A stretch of DNA of 64,000 nt from Rana temporaria (GCF_905171775.1 NC_053489.1:137718642-137782641), one strand, 5' to 3'; counted from the first letter of the stretch, positions 10,999-22,332 are shown. Numbers and translations: made by a program. Notes: a model not told the origin generated them from the sequence alone.

Positions 10999-11855
10999 TA
11001 TTTTATCAATCATGATACTTGGATGGTTTTAGATTGCCCTCGATGTTTTTAGGATGTCTATTGCTTTAATGTAGCATTTGTGAATATTGGATATCCATTG
11101 CTGCATTTTTATTTAGCACACCATTTCTTATATCTCTGCTTCTTGCAATTGTTTTTGTATAGTTGTTTGGTCTCATACTTTCCAAACACTTATGTATTTC
11201 TGTATGTACTTTTACATATATTCAGATAAATGTTAATAGGTGTTCAAAAGAGGACCTTTTCTGTTGTTGGATTTGCGATCTGATTGTATACACGTAAATA
11301 TATATTTATATATGTTTTTTATTTTGTTATGTAATAATTTTTCTACGTGTATATTTTTTGTATATATACAATCAATATATATGTTCTCACTTTTATATTC
11401 AGTGGTTTCTTCTTGTGTTCTCTGTTCCGGGTTAACTAACCAATCAATGTATATTGTTTTATATTCATTTTCTTTTGGTTTTATTCCTGATTTTTTTCTA
11501 GGTACCTTTTGGGGGTGTATATTATGTATATATATTTATACATATGTTTATGTATATTTCTCCTCATGCTGTCCTCTTCGTTCTATCTTCATCGTGTCAG
11601 TTTTTTCGGGTCTAGTTTTTACACTCTTTATGTGATTTAATGATTTTATTTGGTGTGTTTAATTGCTATACATGTTTGTCAGCCAATCAAACCAGGCTTT
11701 TTTTGTTGCATCACATTTGGGTGGAGCATTTAAATAGCTCAGATTTGGGGCTACATTTTTGTTTTGAGCAAGCACAAGTTATTCGTGTGAAACCGGTCTA
11801 CCAATGTTCCTGTAACATCCTGTCCTTTGGCACTTTGACAATAAAGTAACTATTC
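10999..11855 (+). mobile_element. Probable 3' tail of the Penelope-like copy
   Basis: A long T-rich non-coding tail follows the transcriptase remnant. It ends near agcacaagttattcgtgtga and ttgacaataaagtaac. The ...gtgtgaaaccggt.. stretch recalls the conserved tails of ranid Penelope-like copies such as the one at 47075-47359. Confidence 0.45.
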
Positions 11856-11879
11856 TAAAGAAGTTCTTTCTTCCATGGT

Positions 11880-12716
11880 ATGCGACCCATTATCTTTTTC
11901 TTCATTTATGCATATCTAAGGCTAAAATAAAGGGAATTTTTTTTTTGTGTGCATAATTTAAACAATGTACTAAATAAAGATCCTTATATGTCCTTACAAA
12001 ATTGTTATGACCAATGGTGGGATTGGAAACTACTAGACAATAGAAGGTTGTAATGCAGAAAATACAATCTTCTGAATTAAAAGTGACTTCTTTTTTAAGG
12101 TACCCTGTTACTTTTCCATGGCCCTTAACACATTGGCCTCCTGTAATTCTAGCAGCTCTTGCTGTGAATTGCATATATAGAAATGTCTTACATGCTTCTA
12201 GTTGCTTCTTATATCCATTTAATTAACTAGAAGTTCAGTTTATAATACGAAGTTGTTTAAATAATTTAGAATTCATTCCAGCTACATTTCACAGATGGCA
12301 CATTAAGCAATATAAAAACTTATGTATTTATTTCCCAATTGGCTGTCAAAGTTAATTTTCTTCTACTTACTTGATGAATTATGGAAGCCTGGATAACAAA
12401 AATGAGGCGTATGCTGACAGAACGTTTAAGAAACAGGAGTGTTAATAATGATGGACTGCCTTAACTCATATCAAATGCATAAATATTTACAACCAAGTGC
12501 ATTAATAACAAAAAAACTTTTATGGCATTGTCACAACAATCCATCTGGTGCTGTTTTTCATACTATTCCTTTCATTGTTTTTTTTTTTTTTAAGTCAACA
12601 TGATTTCAAAATATCAATGAATAAGGCCCTGCTTCGGCATGGCATTATCCACATAGCACCTCTTCCAGCGATCCCAGCCAATTATTCATCTTGGTATCAC
12701 GGAAGTTAACTGACAC
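11880..12716. other. Intron sequence, unidentified
   Basis: A minus-strand open frame of 90 codons at 11902-12174 resembles no family I know. The rest is AT-rich with nothing recognised. Confidence 0.35.
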
Positions 12717-12719
12717 TCA

Positions 12720-13210
12720 GGCCCCATACACACGAGAGGATTTATCCGCAGATACGGTCCAGCGGACCGTATCCGCGGATAAATCCTCTCGAGGATTTCA
12801 GAAGATTTCTATGCGATGGCGTGTACACACCATCGCATTGAAATCCGCGCTGAAATCCTCTGCCGATGACGTGTCGCGCCGTCGCCGCTATTATGACGCG
12901 GCGACGGGCACGACGCTGTCATATAAGGAATTCCACGCATGCGTCAAATCATTACGACGCGTGCGGGGAATCCCTTTGGACGGATGGATCCGGTAAGTCT
13001 GTACAGACGAGCGGATCCATCCGTTGGAATGGATTCCAGCAGATGGATTTGTTGAGCATGTCAGCAAATATCCATCTGCTGGAAATCCATCCCAGGGGAG
13101 ATTTATCCGCGGAAAAATATCCGACGGAGTGTACACACCATAGAATCTATCCGCAGAAACCCATTTGATGGGATTTATCTGCGGATAGATTCTATGGTGT
13201 GTATGGGGCC
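12720..13210. mobile_element. Harbinger-like MITE with TCA target
   Basis: The ends are GGCCCCATACACACGAGAGG and GTGTGTATGGGGCC. TCA flanks both sides (12717-12719, 13211-13213). The interior is two palindromic blocks built on GGATTTATCCGCGGATA-type units and CGATGGCGTGTACACACCATCG. No coding capacity. Confidence 0.85.
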
Positions 13211-13213
13211 TCA

Positions 13214-13390
13214 GGGGTTTATTTACTAAAGCTAGAGATTGCAAAATTAGTCACATTTCTGCATAGAAACCAATCAGCTTCTAACCTCAGCTTGTTTAAT
13301 AAAACGTTGGCAATAAACCCTGGAAACTGATTGGTTTCTATGCAGAATTGTGACTAATTTTGCAAGCTCTAGCTTTAGTAAATAAACCCC
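13214..13390. mobile_element. GGGGTTTATTTACTAAA MITE sharing its target with the previous element
   Basis: A near-perfect inverted pair, GGGGTTTATTTACTAAAGC and GCTTTAGTAAATAAACCCC, with inner arms around aaaccaatcag. TCA flanks both ends (13211-13213, 13391-13393); the left copy is the right flank of the 12720-13210 element. A half copy of the family lies at about 25099-25190. Confidence 0.85.
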
Positions 13391-13393
13391 TCA

Positions 13394-13833
13394 GTTACAA
13401 ATGTCTATTATTAAGGACCATTTCAGACATGCCCATTCTTGTCAAAAAATACACACAAAAGAAAAAACTAGCAGGTGCGCTTGTCAACCGTTTGTTTTAG
13501 CCCTCCAGATCACTATTGGTGATAATTAGACAAGTCAAAGGGTGCTGCTGCTCTCTATGAATCCTCTAGGTGGCAGGAACACATCTAGACAAAACACAAA
13601 AAAAGAGAGCGTAAAGCCACCCTACTGTAACACGGCTTTAATATGGTAAAGTTAAAAACACTACCAGGTGGATAGCCTTGGATGTGCTGCCAGGATCCGG
13701 GCAGCTAGGTTGAACGTCCACGACTCCCCCTTCCCCTGTCGGGATCTTGAGGTGGTTATAGGAGTGAGGCCACAGTGGAATCCTTATGCTGTATCTATCT
13801 TCACACAATGTGAGTTTGACAATTGTAGTGTTT
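13394..13833. other. Intron sequence, unidentified
   Basis: Nothing recognised with confidence. Confidence 0.35.
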
Positions 13834-13837
13834 TTAA

Positions 13838-14405
13838 AGGGGTTGTAAAGGTTTGTTTTTTATTTTCTAAATAGGTTTCTTTTAGGCTAGTGCATTGTTG
13901 GTTCACTTACCTTTTCCTTCGATTTCCCCCTCAAAAAAATGTTTTTCTTTGTTTTCTTTGTCTGCATTTCTCACTTCCTGTTCCCGCCATCCTTTTTAAA
14001 AAATTATCTAGAAAAGCGCAGTGACGTACAACACGTACGATGGCACTATAAAGGGGAAGTTCCATTCGCCTTTGGGCTGCTTTAGCTGATTCCGTGTTAG
14101 TAATAGACGATTCGCGCTTTTCTGTCTGTTACAGCGTGATGAATGTGCTTACTCCATTATGAATGTTAGTTTTACCAAAACAAGCGCTCCCATCTCATAA
14201 CTTGCTTCTGAGCATGCGCAGGTTTTTAACGTCGTTTTAGCCCACACACGATCATTTTTTACAACCTGAAAACAGCTCAGATGACGGGGGTATACTTACT
14301 GAGGAGAAACAGAAAGTGAGAAATTCAGACAAAGAGAAAAAACATTTAGAAGGGAAATCGAAGGAAAAGGTAAGTGAACCAACAATGCAAGGTGCATTAC
14401 TGTAA
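13838..14405. mobile_element. TTAA-type AGGGGTTGTAAAGG MITE with a Harbinger-type core in its loop
   Basis: TTAA at 13834-13837 precedes AGGGGTTGTAAAGG. Long arms pair: ggttcacttaccttttcctt near 13900 and its complement near 14362-14381. The loop, about 13994-14280 (tatctagaaaagcgcagtga ... gcccacacacgatcatt), is nearly the same as 20215-20475 inside the Harbinger element at 16917. The right end is unclear. Confidence 0.6.
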
Positions 14406-15611
14406 AAAGTAAATGAGATAAAAAATAAACTCTGACATTTGCAAGCAGTTCCCAGGATCACTGTGTTTACTGCAGGTCTTGAAAGTAATCTGCAGTAATA
14501 TTGACCCTCACACAAAATGAATAATTACATATTTGATGGATAGTGATAGGGAAAGATTGTGGGAATACTTACATGTGAGGCCCCATAAAAACTCAGCCTC
14601 ATGAAAAACATCTAGTCATCCATTCTTACTGCTTTTTACACTGCCCCTGGCTAATTAAATGTCTGCCCCATAAACATTATCTCAGATACACAGCAATGAC
14701 AGCAATGTTGTGTGCATCAAGAAGGTCACAGAAGTGAGCCCTGGATCTTCACATTTGCTTTGTAAAGGTTAACATAAATATACACATAGACATGACACAA
14801 AGATTTGTAAATTATGGCCTTCCTTAATATTGCATTTTAAGAAACTGACCACTCAATAAGCCACTGCCTTTTTAAATATTTTGGTTATTCCAACAGTGAG
14901 ATCTCCCTACCATAATTTGTGACTCTCTTCCTGTCTATGCATCCCTGTCCATGTTTTAGCACCTACTGTCTCACTCTCCATAATATACAATCTGACAAAG
15001 AAAGCAGGGAAATCCCATAGGGGCCACAGCAGGGGTGCAGACCTGGGAATTCAAGCATGGAGAACTTGCCAGTAGAGACCTTTAGTAACATGGAAAACTG
15101 CCAGGTGGTATAATGCCCCATCATCTACACCAGCCTTTCTCAATTTTATTTTACACAGAAAACCTTTGAAAAAACTTCCCAGTCTTAGGGAACCCCTGCC
15201 AATAATAATTATATCTCATGGTTTATTAGTATGATGGTATCTGGGGAAAATCCCTCTTATATTTGTGATCACTGGGAGGAATCCTCCCTTATAGATAGCT
15301 AAAATCATTAAACATCGAGAAGGAAATCACTTAGTTTCAAAGTCTAACATCTGTTAAATATGAGGATCTTTTTAGCATGGATTCAGACCAAGAGAGAACT
15401 GTCATCAATATCCATTCATTTATAGATCTCATTCAAACATGTCTTAAAAATCTGTTTGGGTTTGCAGATGTAGATGCACATGAAAAATCGTTATAAAAAG
15501 GTCAGGAAAGGTAATATCTGTAAAAAAGCAAACGCATTGCAAGAGTAAATGTCTATGTAAATTTTCCATAATGATATGCTACTGAAGGAATAAAGTTTGC
15601 AGCATACAAAC
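14406..15611. other. Intron sequence with a hAT-like half element
   Basis: Around 15130-15190, cagcctttctcaattttat and ggaacccctgcc resemble the left end of a CAGC.TTTCTCAA-type hAT repeat. No right end or duplication was found. The rest is AT-rich unassigned intron. Confidence 0.35.
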
Positions 15612-15784
15612 CAATTTTCCCGATGAAGGTGTCCCTTTAGGAGAAAGAGATGCTGGATAATATCATGCAAATGTGTGTTATTATTTTCGATGTGCTGCCA
15701 AATGAGAAGACAGTGCCAAAGGAATGGGCTTATTTCAGCTTCTCTTGGATGCATACTCGATTGGTCCATAGAGACTGGTTGTTT
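15612..15784 (-). CDS. Exon 7: helical segment
   Basis: The acceptor is ...atatattacag and the donor is TTG|GTTTGT. The 173 nt begin on a whole codon and end with TG of a split TGG codon completed by exon 8. It encodes KQPVSMDQSSMHPREAEISP, a polar loop, then FLWHCLLIWQHIENNNTHLH and DIIQHLFLLKGHLHREN, two helices. The polar N-terminal part looks like a disordered insert between solenoid repeats. Confidence 0.85.
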
Positions 15785-16358
15785 CTGTAATATATAACAA
15801 CAAATGTCTAAGTATAATGGTCAAAAAATATTTCTTAGATTCTTGCTGAAATCAGGAACAAATATGTACTCTGGGATATTTGAGCCTATATTTGTATCAC
15901 CAACGTGCTACTAAACCATATCCGTTTTACACCACACCAATAAAAATAATTGTGGAATAATATCTAAATATATATTTGTTTTCTTTTATTATCCATACAT
16001 TCATATGGGTGCACGTGCTACTTAAATACACATACAATAATAAAAACTACTACACTGGAGCTTAGGCTAGCCATAAATGAACAGATGTCTGAGAATGGAA
16101 GGTGTCTCTAACACAAATCTATAACAAGCTATCCTGTGAACAAGTTGGGAAATCCCCACAGGTAAGCATTTATTTTCTTCTGGACCCGAACTGCAGTGCT
16201 TTGGTGAACCAAACACAAAAAGGTGCATAGAGTATGCAAGGCCATGGACAGAAGCTAGGACACTCAGTATCACATCAAATGTATATGTTTAAAGAGCTCA
16301 ATCCTTAAATGAGTGTGACATAAAGCCAAGAGTAAGTCACTTATAGCCAGACTTAGAC
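15785..16358. other. Intron sequence, nothing recognised
   Basis: AT-rich intron without recognised repeats. Confidence 0.45.
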
Positions 16359-16361
16359 TGA

Positions 16362-16630
16362 GGCCTCGTACACACGACCGAGGAACTCGACGGGCGAAAC
16401 ACATCGTTTTCCTCGTCGAGTTCCTTGTTAGGCTGTTGAGGAACTCGACAAGGCAAGTTTCTCCATTCCCGTCGAGAAAATGGAGAACTTGCTCTCTTTT
16501 TGGCTCGTCAAGTTTCTCGGCAGTTTCCTCGACGAAAATGTACACACGACCGGTTTCCTCTGCAAAAAAATATCTCCCAGCAAGTTTCTTGCTGGTTTTT
16601 GCCGAGGAAACCGGTCGTGTGTACGAGGCC
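16362..16630. mobile_element. Harbinger-like MITE (GGCCTCGTACACACGACC)
   Basis: The ends are GGCCTCGTACACACGACCGA and CGGTCGTGTGTACGAGGCC. TGA flanks both sides (16359-16361, 16631-16633). The interior carries repeated CTCGACGGGC/CGTCGAGTTCC and GCAAGTTTCTTGC palindromes. It is intact and short at 269 bp. A second copy at 58374 is interrupted by an LTR, and a relative lies at 46000. Confidence 0.9.
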
Positions 16631-17863
16631 TGACTATTAGCCTGGTAATTTGTTAGGCTAGCAGAAAGATTCCACCCTGGATTACTGCACTAATCTGGAA
16701 GAAATGCACAAAGGACAAGAATCAAGTAAGAATTCACTTGTCTTTTGTTTTTAAACAATATTTGCTTACCCTGGACTTCAACTTTACACTATTTAGTGAA
16801 TAAGATATTTACCTACAGGCTTGCAATGTAAAAATGGAATCACCTAGAAGTTTTGAGAAACAGGACTTTTGCACTGACCATAAAAAAATGTTTTTCTGTT
16901 CCCATTGAGAGACTAATGTCACGTACACACGATTAGAGTTGAGCGAACCCGAACTGTAAAGTTCGGGTTCGGTACGGACTTTGGGGTTTTCCCGAACCCG
17001 GACCCGAACCCGAATAATTGGAAAAAGTTTGGGTCCGGGATCGGAGTTCGGGAAAAAAATATGCGCGGAGGTCCCCGCAAATTCAATAACCAGACCCTTT
17101 AGGTCTGGTATGGATATTAAGGGGAACCCCGCCGTCAATTTTAAAAAAAAATGACGTGCGGTTCCCCCTAAATATCCATAACCAGACCCTTCAGGTCTGG
17201 TATGGATATTAAGGGGAACCCTGCCGTCAATTAAAAAAAAAAATGACGTGCGGTTCCCCCTAAATATCCAGACCCGTTATCCGAGCAGATAACCAGACCG
17301 TTATCCGAGCACGTTGACCTTCCCCCTAAATATCCAGACCCGTTATCCGAGCAGATAACCAGACCCGTTATCCGAGCACGTTGACCTGGCCGGCCTCAGA
17401 AAAGAGGGGGGGACAGAGTGCGGCCCCTCCCCTCTCCTGAACCGCACCAGGCTACATGCCCTCAACATGGGGAGGATGTCCCCATGTTGATGGGGACAAG
17501 GGTCTCATCCCCACAACCCTTGCCCAGTGGCCCAGTGGTTGTGGGGGTATGCGGGCGGGAGGCTTATCAGAATCTGGAAGACCCCTTTAACAAAGGGGAC
17601 CCCCAGATCCTGACCCCCCCCTGTGTGAAATGGTAATGGGGTACACTGTACCCCTACCATTTCACGAAGGAAGTGTAAATTCTTGTAAAAAAAAACACAC
17701 ACACCGTAGAATAAAGTCCTTTATTAATAAAAAAAAAAAAAAACTCCCTCTGCTACGTCACTGGGGAAGCCCAGGAAGAGGGAAGACTCTGGGCTTCCCC
17801 AGTGACGTAGCAGAGGGTACATCAGAGGGTGCGGGGTCACGTGATGGGTGGCCCTGCCTCCCC

Positions 17864-17870
17864 TATATAA
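17864..17870 (+). promoter_or_regulatory. TATA box in the foldback loop
   Basis: TATATAA follows GC-rich sequence (gccctgcctcccc) in the only non-palindromic part of the element. About 240 bp downstream there is AATAAA (18102-18107) and a GT/T tract (18122-18140). Together they have the layout of a very short RNA polymerase II unit. The ATG at 17874 lies too close to the TATA box to be in such a transcript. Confidence 0.4.
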
Positions 17871-18101
17871 GTAATGCCACAGCTCCAGCGTGTCATTCGC
17901 TGGGCTGTGTCCAGCGATAAGAGGAGGTCGGCTATGCTGCGCTCCGGATGGATGGATCTTCTCATCGCTGGAGCGGCGATCACCCGTCGCTGGATCTTCT
18001 CATCGCTGGAGATCACCCGCACTCGTCGCTGGATCGGGACAACGTTGGAGCAGGAAGCCGGGAACGAGTGGATTATCACCGCTGGAGTTTTTTTATTTAT
18101 T

Positions 18102-18140
18102 AATAAAGGACTTTATTCTACGGTGTGTGTTTTTTTTTTT
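18102..18140 (+). terminator. Poly(A) signal with downstream GT-rich tract in the foldback arm
   Basis: AATAAA at 18102-18107 is followed 14 nt later by ggtgtgtgttttttttttt, the classic pair of poly(A) signal and downstream element. As this is in the arm, the mirror copy faces the other way at about 17690-17725. Confidence 0.45.
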
Positions 18141-18521
18141 ACAAGAATTTACATTTCCTTCGTGAAATGGTAGGGGTACAGTGTACCCCATTACCATTTC
18201 ACACAGGGGGGGGTCAGGATCTGGGGGTCCCCTTTGTTAAAGGGGTCTTCCAGATTCTGATAAGACTCCCGCCCGCATACCCCCACAACCATCGGGCAAG
18301 GGTTGTGTGGATGACACCCTTGTCCCCATCAACATGGAGACATCCTCCCCATGTTGAGGGCATGTGGCCTGGTGCGGTTCAGGAGAGGGGGGGCGCACTC
18401 TGTCCCCCCCTCTTTTCTGCGGCCGGCCAGGTCAACGTGCTCGGATAACGGGTCTGGTTATGGATATTTAGGGGGAACCGCACATCATTTTTTTTTTAAT
18501 TGACGGCGGGGTTCCCCTTAA

Positions 18522-19811
18522 CCACTTCCCTACCGGCCCATAGTAAAATTACGTCCACAAAGAACCTCTGCCGTTCAGAGTGGACGTCATATGACGTCCT
18601 GGGCTTTGTGGGGGGGATATCTGAATGATGCCTGCAGCTAGAGGCATCATTCAGATGTCCTTCTCTTGTGCCGGCGATTCTGCACAACGTAAGAACGATC
18701 ATAGCGGCGGTTCCGCCGCTAGATCGTTCTTACAGGCGGCGGGATGGGACATCCCCCCCTCCCGCCGCCATCCGGTGCTTCTCCGGGCTCTCCCATGCCA
18801 TCGGGGGCCCGGAGAACAAATCGTCCGGCGCTCGCAGGAAGCATAGAGATGACTGGTGACCAGATGGTCACCAGTCATCTCCATGACCGTCGGAGGACCC
18901 GGGCGCGATGTGATGATGTCACGCCCGGGTCCCCGTAAGTAAACAAAGCCGCGATTGCGGCTGCTAAGCAACGGTAAGCATGAGATCTGTGAATTTTTTT
19001 CACCGATTTCATGCTTTCAGGCCTGGAGGAGAGATGTGGGGTCTTATTGACCCCGCATCTCTCCATAAAGAGTACCTGTCACACACATTCCTATTACAAG
19101 GGATGTTTACATTCCTTGTAATAGGAATAAAAGTGATAATAAAAAAAATAAAATAAAATAAAAAAGTGTAAAAAAAGAAATAAATATGTAAAAAAAAAAA
19201 AAAGAAATAAAAAAAATTTTTTAACGCCCCTGTCCCCAGTAGCTTGCGCGCAGAAGCGAACGCTCACGCAAGTCCCGCCGACATATGTAAACGCTGTTTA
19301 AACCACATATGTGAGGTATCGCCGCGTGCGCTAGAGTGCCAGCAACAATTCTAGCACTAGATCTCCTCTGTAAATCTAAACTGGTAACCTGTAAAAAAAT
19401 TCAAAGCGTTGCCTATGGAGATTTTTAAGTACCGAAGTTTGGCGCCATTCCATGAGTGTGCGCAATTTTAAAGCGTGACATGTTAGGTATCTATTTACTC
19501 GGTGGAACATAATCTTTCATATTTTACAAAAAAATTGGGCTAACTTTACTGTTTTGTTATTTTTTCAATTCATGAAACAATTTTTTTCCAAAAAAAAGGC
19601 GTTTGAAAAATTATTGCGCAAATACCGTGCAGAATAAAAGGTTTCAATGACCGTCGTTTTATTACCTAGGGTGTCTGCTAAAAAAACATATATAATGTTT
19701 GGGGGTTCTGCGTAATTTTCTAGCAAAAAAATGATGATTTGTACATGTAGGAGAGAAGTGCCAGAATAGGCCCGGTATGGAGGTGTGTATAAAAGCCCGG
19801 TATGGAAGAGG
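18522..19811. mobile_element. piggyBac-like element inserted in the foldback arm
   Basis: TTAA on both sides (18518-18521, 19812-19815). The left end is CCACTTCCCTACCGGCCCAT and the right end is GCCCGGTATGGAAGAGG. Removing it with one TTAA restores the ggttccccTTAAtatccat of the opposite arm. It has a palindrome at 18847-18883 (agatgactggtgaccagatg) and A-rich runs near 19140-19220. No transposase frame, so it is non-autonomous. Confidence 0.85.
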
Positions 19812-20647
19812 TTAATATCCATACCAGACCTGAAGGGTCTGGTTATGGATATTTAGGGGGAACTGCACGTAATTTTTTTTTTTAATTGACGGCGGGGTTC
19901 CCCTTAATATCCATACCAGACCTAAAGGGTCTGGTTATTGAATTTGCGGGGACCTCCGCGCATTTTTTTTTCTAAAAGTCTGTGTCCCATTGACTACAAT
20001 GGTGTTCGGAGTTCGGGTTCGGGTTCCCGAACCCGAATTTTTTTTTTAAAGTTCGGGTTCGGACCCGAACCCGAACATCCAGGTGTCCGCTCAACTCTAC
20101 ACACGATCATTTTTCGGCATGAAAAAAAAACAAAGTTTTTCAGCATGTAGAAAAAACGTAGTTTTTCCAACTTCATCATTAAAACGACGTTGCCCACACA
20201 CCATCGTTTTAAAAAAATTATCTAGAAAAGTGCGGTGACGTACAACACGTACGACGGCACTATAAAGGGGAAGTTCCATTTGCCATTGGGCTGCTTTAGC
20301 TGATTCCGTGTTAGTAAAAGACGATTCGCGCTTTTCTGTCTGTTACAGCGTGATGAATGTGCTTACTCCATTATAAATTGGTAGTTTTGCCAAAACGAGC
20401 GCTCCTATCTCATAACTTGCTTCTGAGCATGCACGGGTTTTTAACGTCATTTTAGCCCACACACGATCATTTTTTACAACCTGAAAAACTACATTGTTTA
20501 AAACGACATTAAAAAATGTTCGGAAAAAAATTGTCGTTTTTCAGAACCCGAAAAATTATGTGAAGCCCACACACGATCATTTAAATGACATTTTTTAAAA
20601 ACAACGTTTTTTTCATGCCGAAAAATTATCGTGTGTACGTGGCATAA

Positions 20648-20829
20648 TGCCCCGTACACGCGATCGGGATTTCGGATGGAAAAAGTCAGATGGACTTTTT
20701 CTATCAAATTTTCCGATCGTGTGTAGCCCCATCTGAGTTTTTTTATTGGAAATTCCGATGAATTCCTTCGGACTTTAGATATAGAATATGATCTATATAT
20801 TTTCGATGGAATTCCGTGTGTGCGCGGCA
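20648..20829. mobile_element. Short Harbinger-like MITE abutting the 16917-20644 element
   Basis: The ends are TGCCCCGTACACGCGATCGG and GTGTGTGCGCGGCA, with TAA (20645-20647, shared with the previous element) and TTA (20830-20832). The interior pairs attttccgatcg with itself and holds gacttttt palindromes. A close relative is at 52685-52880. Confidence 0.75.
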
Positions 20830-20832
20830 TTA

Positions 20833-21640
20833 GGCTAATTGTACACGGGACGTTTTGAAACCTCTCCTGAACGATTTAACTTGACAGATAGTAACCAACA
20901 TTTTAGAAATGCAAATTTTGCCACATTTACATGCCGCGTTTAGAAGCTTTTTTTTTTTCAACTAGTCAAAAATGTATCTATATTAAGAACGCCTGTAAAG
21001 GAAACGCGACAAAACATGAGTTACCGTGTTTACATGCGTCTACAAGCTCTTACATGCATTTGGCGTTTCAAATGCCTCTGAACATTCGTCCTCAATGCAT
21101 TTTTTTGCTTTCCAAAAAATGCTTTCAAACTTAACTGCCTAGAAATGTCTTTAAACGACCCTGTGAACATGTACCGATAAGGTAACAGAGGAGAGTTCAG
21201 GGGCAGGTGAAAAAATGCCCAAACTGCTTCTAAACGTCTGTTTACCAGCAGCAGTGTACAAATAATTACTAGGTACATAGAAGGTCCACCTCCTATAGGC
21301 GATAACTCTTCCCACCTTGCCAGTTGTAGCAAACAGTTCAAATAGAGAAATATAACATATGAGAGTTGGGAGTTGTGTGCCTCGAAAGACTCTGAGTAAA
21401 GGATTTTAGGGTGGGCACAAAAAAATCATATTTTTTCAAGCAGCACCCCTTCATAATAAGAGACTTAGGGATGTTCAAAAACAGTCCAAACTGGGGGTCT
21501 GGCACAGCACTACAGGTAAACCAACCCCACAAGAAAAGACTAGAAGAAAAAACAAAGAGCATTAATAGCACCCACAAAGTCTTTCACATGAAACTAGCAT
21601 CTGTGGAGGCAGACATATCTACTGTGTAGTATTTAATACA
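20833..21640. other. Intron sequence with a possible degenerate MITE
   Basis: The section 20833-21180 begins ggctaattgtacacgggacg and ends near acgaccctgtgaacatgtac, a weak inverted pair, so it may be an old MITE. The remainder is unassigned. Confidence 0.35.
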
Positions 21641-21973
21641 GGGGGTCCCCGAACGCAATAAGGACTGTTGGTTTGTTCGTAAGTGAAATCTGTTCGTAAG
21701 TCGGAACACTGCTTGTAAGTGTAACTTCTGCCTGTGCAGGGATGTGAGATGTTCTGGCTTCCGCCTGTGCAGGAATGTGGCATGTTCCAGGCACTTCTGG
21801 GGCTCTTCTGGCCATGCAGTACATGAAGTACTGTAGTGTTAAATGTGTGGAATGTGGCAAGATAGCTGCTCGGATGTATCCGGGACTATCATGGAGCACA
21901 AGCAGCCGGCATTGAGGTCTGTTCGTAAGTAGGAGTTGTTTATAAGTCGGGCGTTCGTAAGTCGGGGACCCCC
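21641..21973. mobile_element. GGGGGTCCCC MITE with TTCGTAAGT repeats
   Basis: It starts GGGGGTCCCCGAACG and ends CGTAAGTCGGGGACCCCC. Several TTCGTAAGT(C) units lie next to both ends. No clear target duplication was read. Confidence 0.65.
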
Positions 21974-22332
21974 TTTATCAGGTCAAAGTCTAACAATTCT
22001 CAAACACAGATGTCTGATGACTCAGAGAAACACTCACAGCCTTAGTAGAGTGGGCTGTATAATGGAAAAAGGAGAAACCTATATAGTAACAGGCCTGCAA
22101 GAACCCATCAGTTCCACTAGATATAGTGGATCAGGAAGTCAGAGAACCTCTTTATAGACCAATGACAAAGAAATAATCTGACCAAAAGAATGAATGACAT
22201 AAAAAGATAAACCCTCCCCACAACCAAGCCATGGAGAGAAATCTCCTTAGATTGAACTGGTTCCAAAAACAAGGAAGTCAACACAAGATCCTCAACTATG
22301 TGAAAAGTGCAATGCCACGTGGTAAAAATAAG
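21974..22332. other. Unassigned, partly repeated sequence
   Basis: The section 22230-22310 resembles 5015-5090 in the same orientation, so it belongs to an unnamed dispersed repeat. Confidence 0.35.

Larger units (their letters stand above)
16934..20099. mobile_element. Large hAT-type foldback element with GGGTTCGGG termini
   Basis: The ends are TAGAGTTGAGCGAACCCGAA and CGGACACCTGG..CGCTCAACTCTA. A perfect 8-bp target duplication, cacacgat, lies at 16926-16933 and 20100-20107. The arms of about 1.1 kb are inverted copies: gtctggtatggatatta is on the left near 17109 and its complement near 19901. The loop, about 17730-18090, holds a palindrome (tctgctacgtcactggggaa, 17751) and a unique segment with a TATA box and CATCGCTGGA-type repeats. 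No transposase. A piggyBac-like element interrupts the right arm at 18522-19811. Confidence 0.85.
16917..20644. mobile_element. Harbinger-like MITE, outermost layer of a nested cluster
   Basis: It starts TGTCACGTACACACGAT and ends ATCGTGTGTACGTGGCA, with TAA at 16914-16916 and 20645-20647. Only about 560 bp belong to this element (16917-16933 and 20100-20644). The rest is an inserted hAT-type foldback. Its body includes the section tatctagaaaagtgcggtga, also found at 13996 and, partly, at 62240. Confidence 0.8.

Noticed and set aside
11240..11635. 131-codon Phe/Tyr-rich plus-strand frame
   Set aside because: Compositional: T-rich tail of the Penelope-like remnant with no family match.
17874..18173. 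99-codon frame beginning right after the TATA box in the first foldback
   Set aside because: The ATG is 3 nt from the TATA box, upstream of any expected transcript start, and the frame runs through the poly(A) signal.
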